Below are positions 58,052-64,000 of a stretch of 64,000 bases of DNA, one piece after another. How positions within the stretch are numbered: the stretch's first letter is position 1; the number at the start of each line of letters is the position of its first letter. Below the pieces are notes generated by a model. It ran no database searches. It was not told where the DNA came from and was given only the letters and a program-made list of their open reading frames with translations. The stretch is from contig JAKOWL010000209.1 in NCBI GenBank assembly GCA_029781535.1, positions 1 through 64,000 on the forward strand, given 5' to 3'. The DNA is from Pseudomonadota bacterium (GTDB lineage: Bacteria; Pseudomonadota; Gammaproteobacteria; Burkholderiales; Methylophilaceae). Position numbers and translations under genes: made by a program.

Positions 58052-58903
58052 ATGAAACCAAACACCACTCGTAGCGCCCCGGCTAAAAAAACGCAAACCG
58101 TGCGTGTAGCCGGCATACAAATGGCATCCAGCCCACAAGTCAGCTCCAATCTTATCGAGGCCGAGCGCCTGATTGACATGGCAGCTGCAAAAGGTGCGCA
58201 AATCGTCGTGCTGCCTGAGTACTTCGGCATCATGGGAGCAAAAGACGCCGATAAGGTTGCCGTGCGCGAAAAACCAAACGAAGGACCGATTCAGCAATTC
58301 CTGTCACGCAAAGCACGTGAGCACAAGATCTGGATTATTGGTGCAGGAGTGCCTTTGGTGAGCAACTTTCCTAACAAGGTGCGTAATAGCTGCCTTGTAT
58401 ATAACGACAAGGGCGTACAAGTTGCCCGCTATGACAAAATCCATCTATTCGGCTTGGATTTGGGCTCAGAACACTATCACGAGGAAAACACGATCGAATC
58501 AGGTAACGAGGTCGTTGTCGTTGATACACCCTTTGGCAAGATTGGTTTGTCTATCTGTTACGACTTACGCTTCCCCGAGCTATACCGGGCGATGGGGCAA
58601 GTCGATATCATCGTTGTACCAGCAGCTTTCACCGAAACCACTGGCAAAGCCCATTGGGAGAGCCTGATTCGCGCTCGCGCGATTGAGAACCTGTGCTATG
58701 TCATCGCTCCGGCACAAGGCGGCTATCATATATCCGGGCGTGAAACACATGGCAATAGCATGATCGTCGATCCATGGGGCGTGGTGCTGGACAGGCTATC
58801 TCGCGGCTCCGGTATCGTGATCGCCAACATCAACCGGGACTATCAAACCAGCCTGCGCAAAAGTCTGCCAGCACTCAAACACAAAACCATCAAGGCAATT
58901 TAA
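58052..58903 (+). CDS. Carbon-nitrogen hydrolase (Nit1-like amidase)
   Basis: The 283-residue protein has the nitrilase triad E56, K129 and C169 (LPEYF, RYDKIHLFG, ICYDLRFPELYR). It belongs to the Nit1/YbeM-like branch, whose members hydrolyse deaminated glutathione. That substrate is likely but not proven here. It starts 8 nt after yhdP and is followed by tldD after 93 nt. Confidence 0.92.
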   Translation: MKPNTTRSAPAKKTQTVRVAGIQMASSPQVSSNLIEAERLIDMAAAKGAQIVVLPEYFGIMGAKDADKVAVREKPNEGPIQQFLSRKAREHKIWIIGAGVPLVSNFPNKVRNSCLVYNDKGVQVARYDKIHLFGLDLGSEHYHEENTIESGNEVVVVDTPFGKIGLSICYDLRFPELYRAMGQVDIIVVPAAFTETTGKAHWESLIRARAIENLCYVIAPAQGGYHISGRETHGNSMIVDPWGVVLDRLSRGSGIVIANINRDYQTSLRKSLPALKHKTIKAI

Positions 58904-58935
58904 TAAGCATTGTTGCCAGATTCTGCAGAACTTAC

Positions 58936-58976
58936 TTAAAGACACTGCAACAAACAGTCTGCTATAGTGTCTTTAA
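58936..58976. promoter_or_regulatory. 11-bp inverted repeat upstream of tldD
   Basis: TTAAAGACACT and AGTGTCTTTAA are perfect inverted copies around a 19-nt loop. The right arm overlaps a TATAGT -10-like box (58964-58969), and the element ends 20 nt before the tldD ATG. It may be an operator or an mRNA hairpin in the nitrilase-tldD gap. Confidence 0.5.
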
Positions 58977-58996
58977 TGGTAACAATGATTTAACTT

Positions 58997-60436
58997 ATGC
59001 AGCCCGATACCCTTAACATCGCCCAAAGCACCCTGCTCACAGCAGCAGGCCTCACGCCGACATCACTGCAAGGTGTGCTGGACAGCATTCTCAGCCACAA
59101 GGTCGATTATGCAGACCTGTACTTCCAATATACCCGTTCAGAGAGCTGGGGGCTGGAAGAAGGCCAGGTCAAATCCGGCAACTTCAGCATAGACCAGGGT
59201 GTAGGTGTACGTGCGGTCAGCGGCGAGAAAACCGCCTTCGCCTACTCCGATGACATCAACCTGCCCGCTTTGCAGCAAGCCGCAGCGGCGACCAGATCCA
59301 TTGCCGCAATGGGCGGCGAACAGACAGCCAAAAGCATCATCGCACGTCCATCACAGGCATTGTATGTGCCTCATGATCCAATCGCATCTCTCTCTGCCGA
59401 TGCCAAGGTCAAATTGCTAGAACGGCTGGAACGCTTTGCCAAAGCTATTGACCCGCGCGTGACGCAGGTCATGGCCAGTATCGCCGGAGAATATGATGTC
59501 GTACTAGTTGCCCGCAGTGACGGTGTGATGGCCGCCGACATTCGCCCGCTGGTACGCATTTCCGTGCAAGTGCATGTGGAACAGGATGGCCGCCGCGAGC
59601 AAGGCTCCTCCGGTGGCGGTGGCCGTTTCGACTACAGCTACTTCACGGACGAAGTATTACAGGACTATGCACAAAAGGCAGTGCATCAGGCACTGGTGAA
59701 TCTGGAAGCACGCCCCGCTCCGGCGGGCAGCATGACGGTGGTACTGGGTGCTGGCTGGCCCGGCATCTTGTTGCATGAGGCTATCGGCCATGGTCTGGAA
59801 GGTGACTTCAACCGCAAAGGCAGCAGCGCATTTTCCAACATGATAGGTAAACAGGTCGCGGCAAAAGGCATCACCATCGTGGACGATGGCACCATCATGC
59901 ATCGCCGCGGTTCTCTCAGCATTGACGATGAAGGCAACGTGCCTGAGCAGACCGTGCTGATTGAGAACGGCATATTGCGCGGCTATATCCAGGACAGCCT
60001 GAACGCCCGCCTGATGGGCATGGGCGTCACCGGAAACGCACGCCGTGAAAGCTATGCCCATATCCCCATGCCGCGCATGACCAACACCTATATGATGAAC
60101 GGCAACAAAGACCCTGCGGAGATCATCAAGTCTGTCAAGAAAGGCCTGTACGCGGCCAACTTTGGTGGCGGCCAGGTAGATATCACTAGCGGCAAGTTCG
60201 TGTTCAGCGCCGCTGAAGCCTACATGATCGAAGATGGCAAGATCACCTACCCCGTCAAAGGTGCCACACTGATTGGCAACGGGCCGGACGTCCTCACCAA
60301 GGTCAGCATGGTGGGCAACGACATGGCGCTCGACAGCGGTGTCGGTACCTGCGGCAAGGAAGGACAAAGCGTTCCTGTTGGGGTTGGACAACCCACTCTC
60401 AAGATAGACGGTTTGACAGTAGGCGGCACGATTTAA
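58997..60436 (+). CDS. tldD: Metalloprotease TldD
   Basis: TldD with TldE (PmbA) forms a heterodimeric protease that trims unfolded peptides and matures some ribosomally made peptides. The 479-residue protein has the zinc motif [11 protein letters not shown] at 260-270 and the C-terminal metal-binding [17 protein letters not shown] region. The tldE gene is not in the window, as is common. An inverted repeat lies just upstream. Confidence 0.97.
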   Translation: MQPDTLNIAQSTLLTAAGLTPTSLQGVLDSILSHKVDYADLYFQYTRSESWGLEEGQVKSGNFSIDQGVGVRAVSGEKTAFAYSDDINLPALQQAAAATRSIAAMGGEQTAKSIIARPSQALYVPHDPIASLSADAKVKLLERLERFAKAIDPRVTQVMASIAGEYDVVLVARSDGVMAADIRPLVRISVQVHVEQDGRREQGSSGGGGRFDYSYFTDEVLQDYAQKAVHQALVNLEARPAPAGSMTVVLGAGWPGILLHEAIGHGLEGDFNRKGSSAFSNMIGKQVAAKGITIVDDGTIMHRRGSLSIDDEGNVPEQTVLIENGILRGYIQDSLNARLMGMGVTGNARRESYAHIPMPRMTNTYMMNGNKDPAEIIKSVKKGLYAANFGGGQVDITSGKFVFSAAEAYMIEDGKITYPVKGATLIGNGPDVLTKVSMVGNDMALDSGVGTCGKEGQSVPVGVGQPTLKIDGLTVGGTI

Positions 60437-60500
60437 TATCATAGACATAGTCGGCCACAAGCCACTTAATTTTTAGCACACTCTTTACGAAGGAGCATCT

Positions 60501-60827
60501 ATGGCAACCACCAAAACTACCACAACAGCAGCACCCAAAAAAGCGGCTGCACCTAAAGCCGAAGTTGCACCGAAAGCTGCGGCTGCACCTAAAGCTGAAA
60601 TTGCAACTAAAGCTGCAGCTGCACCAAAAGCTGTAGCTGAAAAGAAACCTGCCGCCAAAAAAGCCAGCACAAAAAAAACCGCAACCGCGAACAGCCCATT
60701 CGAGCGTTATAAAATGATCGAAGTTGCTGCCTATTACCTGGCTGAGAGAGATGGCTTCAAAGGCTACGCAGCTGACTACTGGATAACAGCAGAACAAGAA
60801 ATAGAAAAGAAACTGACCGGCAAATAG
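60501..60827 (+). CDS. DUF2934 protein with Ala/Lys/Pro-rich N-terminus
   Basis: The 108-residue protein has two parts. Residues 1-65 are repeats of the type A-A-P-K-A/A-P-K-A-E, very basic and like the tails of histone H1-like proteins. Residues 66-108 form a small DUF2934 domain (IEVAAYYLAERDGF and YWITAEQEIE). DUF2934 has no known function. The tail suggests nucleic-acid or envelope-polymer binding (inference). A GAAGGAG ribosome site lies upstream and a strong two-way terminator follows. Confidence 0.85.
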   Translation: MATTKTTTTAAPKKAAAPKAEVAPKAAAAPKAEIATKAAAAPKAVAEKKPAAKKASTKKTATANSPFERYKMIEVAAYYLAERDGFKGYAADYWITAEQEIEKKLTGK

Positions 60828-60832
60828 ATAAC

Positions 60833-60860
60833 AAAAAAGGCGCTTGAAGCGCCTTTTTTT
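60833..60860. terminator. Bidirectional terminator between the DUF2934 gene and efp
   Basis: GGCGCT and AGCGCC pair around a 3-nt loop, with A-run and T-run on either side, so it works in both directions for these convergent genes. Confidence 0.92.
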
Positions 60861-60880
60861 AATGCCAGATAAGTTGCCTG

Positions 60881-61441
60881 TTATTTCATGACACGGTTGC
60901 GGTATTCACCGGTACGTGTGTCGATTTCGATCTTGTCGCCTTGGTTGCAGAACAAAGGCACGGCCACTTCGTAACCTGAAGCGATCTTCGCAGGTTTCAT
61001 CACTTTACCTGAGGTATCGCCTTTTACAGCTGGCTCAGTGTAGGTGATTTCGCGTACGACTGTGGTTGGCAGTTCGATGGAGATGGCTTTGCCGTTATAG
61101 AACTTCACCTCACATGGCATCGCATCTTCCAGGAAAGGCAACGCGTCAGCCATGTACTCTGCATCCACGTCATATTGATTGTACTCAGTATCCATGAATA
61201 CGTAGGTCGGGTCTGCGAAGTAAGAGTAAGTCACATCTTTCTTCTCCAGCACGATCACGTCAAACTTGTCTTGTGCACCATATACGTTCTCGCTTGGCGC
61301 TTCTGTCAGTAAGTTTTTCATTTTCATTTTCACCACGGCTGAGTTACGGCCGGATTTATTGTATTCGGTCTTGACGATCACCATCGGATCGTTACCGATC
61401 ATCACCACGTTACCAACGCGAAGTTCTTGTGCAATTTTCAT
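60881..61441 (-). CDS. efp: Elongation factor P (Arg32 type)
   Basis: EF-P relieves ribosome stalling at polyproline. The 186-residue protein has arginine at position 32 in NKSGRNS instead of the lysine of E. coli EF-P. Arg32 is the residue rhamnosylated by EarP, and the earP gene lies 45 nt upstream on the same strand. The window therefore encodes both the factor and its modifying enzyme; dTDP-rhamnose synthesis genes must be elsewhere. KOW and OB domains are complete. Confidence 0.98.
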   Translation of the reverse strand: MKIAQELRVGNVVMIGNDPMVIVKTEYNKSGRNSAVVKMKMKNLLTEAPSENVYGAQDKFDVIVLEKKDVTYSYFADPTYVFMDTEYNQYDVDAEYMADALPFLEDAMPCEVKFYNGKAISIELPTTVVREITYTEPAVKGDTSGKVMKPAKIASGYEVAVPLFCNQGDKIEIDTRTGEYRNRVMK

Positions 61442-61486
61442 AGCTTGAATTCTTTAATAAATTGGGGGATAAAATCAAACCGCGCA

Positions 61487-62623
61487 TTATACGCGAGTTT
61501 CTCTTAAATTTTCAATAAAAAACACCAAGTTAGACACCAGATCCACCTGGCCGGCCAACTTGGCGGATTGCCGGGCGGTATCACGTTGGATATCCGGCAA
61601 ATATCGCAGATACTCACCGAAAACACTCGCATCACCCTGCCCTGTTGCCCAGTATTCATGTGCCTTGCGGATTAGCTGTTTCTGCCGGGAATCCGCATAG
61701 AACAACTCCAGGAACGCATTCAACTTATCCAGATGCGCATCTTCATCCTGCCGGTATGGCTGCCAGATGAAAGGTTTTTCTGCCCAGATGGCGCGTATCC
61801 AGCTGTCCTCACCCCGCACAAAATTCAGGTCGCAAATCCTCAACAGCGCATCGTAATCGTCCTGACTCAGAAAAGGCAAAATGATTACGACTAAGCTGCC
61901 TTTTATGTATTTGGCGCCTATATCTATTTTTTCAAGTCCAAAGAACGACTGAACTGCCGGAAACGAGATAGACGCAGAGATGTAAACCACACATTTCCAT
62001 GGTGCCTGCGAGAGCTGCCGCAACAACTCGCCGACAGGTGCATGCGGGTAGCAGAATAAAGAAAGTATCAGCGCCTCGCGCGTGTCATTAGCCAGACCAA
62101 TGCCCTGCAAGGCAAGCGGGACAAGGCTTACAGACCGGCTGCTCAATAATGACAAATTCAGTAGATTATTCTCGCGCAGCAATCCACCGGTCTTTTCAGT
62201 AAAGCCGGGATAGAAGAAATAGCGCCTGTGCTGCGTCGCGCCAAAGTTGGAATGCTGACCATGAAAGCCCTCAACCCACGGCTCGGCAGACAGGTACTCC
62301 AGATTCACCCATACCGTTTCAGCCGGCATGTGCGCCATATAAGCCTGCGGCAATTCACAGCCAAAAGCCTCGATCACCGCATCGGGATAGTCGGAAAACC
62401 GCGTTGCAACATTCCAGCGCACGATTCGAATCTTGTCGATGATTTGCGACATGTTCGATGCATCCAGATTGGGAATGATGCGGCTGGCAACCTGCAGGTC
62501 GTCCACGAACAATCTTACATCTACCCTATGCTCTGCCTGCAACTGTTTTGCCAAACGCCAACAGATACCGATGTCGCCAAAGTTATCGACGACTTTGCAA
62601 AAGACATCAAACCGCTTTGTCAC
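61487..62623 (-). CDS. earP: EF-P arginine rhamnosyltransferase EarP
   Basis: EarP adds rhamnose from dTDP-rhamnose to Arg32 of EF-P. The 378-residue protein shows the catalytic N-terminal motif with D13 and D17 in VVDNFGDIG, and the nucleotide-binding FVRGEDSWIRA block (R270, E272, D273). It also has the EYLSAEPWVEGFHG segment typical of DUF2331. It lies directly upstream of efp. Its ATG overlaps the stop of the DUF3147 gene by 4 nt. Confidence 0.95.
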   Translation of the reverse strand: MTKRFDVFCKVVDNFGDIGICWRLAKQLQAEHRVDVRLFVDDLQVASRIIPNLDASNMSQIIDKIRIVRWNVATRFSDYPDAVIEAFGCELPQAYMAHMPAETVWVNLEYLSAEPWVEGFHGQHSNFGATQHRRYFFYPGFTEKTGGLLRENNLLNLSLLSSRSVSLVPLALQGIGLANDTREALILSLFCYPHAPVGELLRQLSQAPWKCVVYISASISFPAVQSFFGLEKIDIGAKYIKGSLVVIILPFLSQDDYDALLRICDLNFVRGEDSWIRAIWAEKPFIWQPYRQDEDAHLDKLNAFLELFYADSRQKQLIRKAHEYWATGQGDASVFGEYLRYLPDIQRDTARQSAKLAGQVDLVSNLVFFIENLRETRV

Positions 62624-62970
62624 AGCAAATTGACACCGAATTTAGCCATTACTAGGGCATAGAGATAAAAAACCACCAGCGTGATGACTACGCTCGCCAT
62701 TAACGTCGGCCAGAAGCCGATTTTTGACAGCAGGTATGGGAACAGCAGGAACATCAGCAGCGTAGGCAGCACATACCAGAAAGTGTACCAAGCATGGTTG
62801 GCGATCTTTTCGGCAGGCTGTTTTTCCACATACAGCCAAATCAGCGTCATCACAGTCACCATCGGTAATGCGGCGATCAGCCCGCCAAGCCTGTCACTTG
62901 CCTTGGCGGCCTCGGAGACCGCTACCACGACTGCAGCCGTAATCAGGTACTTGATGATGACAAAGCTCAT
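62620..62970 (-). CDS. DUF3147 membrane protein
   Basis: The 116-residue protein has four hydrophobic segments (about 4-20, 29-46, 62-81 and 87-108) and the family block SEAAKASDRLGGLIAALP. The function is unknown. It overlaps earP by 4 nt and lies 8 nt after the multicopper oxidase gene, so it may be a small membrane partner of either. Confidence 0.87.
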   Translation of the reverse strand: MSFVIIKYLITAAVVVAVSEAAKASDRLGGLIAALPMVTVMTLIWLYVEKQPAEKIANHAWYTFWYVLPTLLMFLLFPYLLSKIGFWPTLMASVVITLVVFYLYALVMAKFGVNLL

Positions 62971-62978
62971 AGCCTCTC

Positions 62979-64000
62979 CTAATGCCCGGCATGCTCATGG
63001 CCGGGTTTCTTCACCTGCAATTCTACTGCAGCTGGCGTTTCCTTGGCAGGTACAGGTGCTTGAGGAGCCTCCGGCAACGCACCTGCCCATTCGTAAGCGG
63101 ATGTGCCTTTGGGTTGCTGATAAAAGCCCGGATCGCCATAAAAATCCTTAGGCAAGTCTTTACGCACTTTCAGCGTAGTAAACATACCACCCATGGCAAG
63201 GGCACCAAACGGCCCATTGCCGGCCATCATCGGCAAGGTATTTTCCGGAAGCGGCATGGACATCATCTCTGCCATATCCACCATTTCCGCCATGCCGGTC
63301 TCTCCCATCTGCATGTAGTCAGGCACCAGTTTCCCAAACTGCTCGGCAATCCCGCGCTGGCTCACACCTATCATATTGGGGACCTGATGCCCCATCGCGT
63401 TCATCGTATGGTGGGATTTATGGCAATGGAACGACCAGTCGCCCAGCTCATTGGCAATGAACTCGATTGCTCTGGATTGCCCAACGCCCACATCGGTCGT
63501 CACCTCTGGCCAGCGCGCAGCTTTTGGCACCCATCCGCCACCTGTGCCGGCAACCTCGAACTCGTGCCCATGCAAATGGATAGGATGGTTGGTCATCGTC
63601 AGATTACCGATACGGATACGGACTTTCTCGCCTTGTTTGGCTACGAACGGCGCGATGCCGGGAAACACGCGGCTATTGAAGGCCCATAGATTGAATTCCA
63701 GCATCGTGTTGGTGCGCGGCGTATAGCTGCCCGGATCGATATCATAAGCGCTCATCAGGAAGGCATAATCGCGATCCACCTTCATGCTGTTGGGATTCTT
63801 GGGATGCGTAACCCACATGCCCATCATGCCCATGGCCACTTGCGTCATCTCATCGGCATGCGGGTGATACATGAATGTGCCCGCGCGCTTCGCCTCGAAC
63901 TCATACACATAAGTCTTGCCCGGCTCTATCGGCGGCTGCGTCAGGCCAGACACGCCGTCCATGCCGTTAGGCAGGCGCTGCCCATGCCAGTGGATGCTGG
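62979..64000 (-). CDS. Multicopper oxidase, C-terminal part (N-terminus beyond the window)
   Basis: About 339 residues are visible. They contain all four copper-ligand regions of a laccase-like oxidase: HWHG at the very edge of the window, HPHA, HPIHLHGH, and HCHKSHH. A Met-rich stretch lies between the third and fourth regions and the end (GMMGM, MAEMMSMP, MPLPENTLPMM), as in copper-tolerance oxidases such as CopA and CueO. The reading frame continues past 64000, so the first internal ATG at 63962 is not the start. The role in periplasmic copper detoxification is inferred. Confidence 0.93.
   Translation of the reverse strand, partial: SIHWHGQRLPNGMDGVSGLTQPPIEPGKTYVYEFEAKRAGTFMYHPHADEMTQVAMGMMGMWVTHPKNPNSMKVDRDYAFLMSAYDIDPGSYTPRTNTMLEFNLWAFNSRVFPGIAPFVAKQGEKVRIRIGNLTMTNHPIHLHGHEFEVAGTGGGWVPKAARWPEVTTDVGVGQSRAIEFIANELGDWSFHCHKSHHTMNAMGHQVPNMIGVSQRGIAEQFGKLVPDYMQMGETGMAEMVDMAEMMSMPLPENTLPMMAGNGPFGALAMGGMFTTLKVRKDLPKDFYGDPGFYQQPKGTSAYEWAGALPEAPQAPVPAKETPAAVELQVKKPGHEHAGH

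Overview
The window looks like chromosomal DNA from a betaproteobacterium, most likely a methylotroph of the family Methylophilaceae (inference). The support is the gene order thrS-infC-rpmI-rplT-pheS-pheT-ihfA-merR-tRNA-Pro, an EF-P of the Arg32 type next to its rhamnosyltransferase EarP, a sensor kinase with a MoxY-like N-terminal region, and dihydroxyacetone kinase genes. The genus cannot be fixed from the sequence alone. There is no phage, plasmid, IS element or CRISPR array. Most of the window is compact housekeeping DNA with a few accessory islands.

Layout. 1-7004: the start of asd, an entericidin-like peptide, yajQ, ppnP, leuB-leuD-leuC, a MmyB-like regulator, and cimA. CimA with LeuCD and LeuB gives the complete citramalate route to 2-oxobutyrate for isoleucine. 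7006-10639: argD-argF-(small membrane protein)-argG, running straight into cimA. 10867-16268: an M48 peptidase with a DUF898 membrane protein, a Rieske oxygenase coupled to an EamA transporter, and a lipoprotein. 16272-19988: a two-component system divergent from dhaL-dhaK. 20090-28908: glnE, acs, two tandem GT32-like genes in AT-rich DNA, prfC and a YchJ-like gene. 28994-32337: mtnA, a Tat-exported glycosidase-like gene and a FucA-like aldolase. 32579-36580: glyA-nrdR-(BamE-like)-ribD-tatD. 36581-36919: the one gene-free stretch above 300 bp, which is packed with regulatory sites. 36920-41676: iscX, a DUF3307 gene, a phosphohexomutase, a retropepsin-like protease, an EF-hand protein and pgm. 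41746-49375: tRNA-Pro(GGG) and the translation cluster. 49544-51538: two glycosyltransferases. 51552-60827: an unknown gene, yheS, yhdP-nitrilase-tldD and a DUF2934 protein. 60881-64000: efp, earP, a DUF3147 gene and a truncated multicopper oxidase.

The strongest unexpected signal is at 36639-36853. Two NtrC-type palindromes 31 bp apart stand upstream of a consensus sigma-54 promoter. The promoter is followed after about 45 bp by a strong intrinsic terminator, with no protein gene between. This has the architecture of a nitrogen-controlled small RNA of about 58 nt carrying two C/U-rich anti-Shine-Dalgarno stretches. The upstream NtrC site also covers the likely -35 box of divergent glyA.

The second is a family of about 82-bp imperfect palindromes ending in CGCGCGCG (5304-5387, 20002-20083, 28911-28991). 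All three copies lie between convergent genes, and one fills its gap almost exactly. Smaller points include infC starting with AUA, intrinsic terminators just upstream of argD and thrS, a DnaA-box-like repeat cluster upstream of mtnA, and shared half-sites in the leuC/regulator divergent promoter region.
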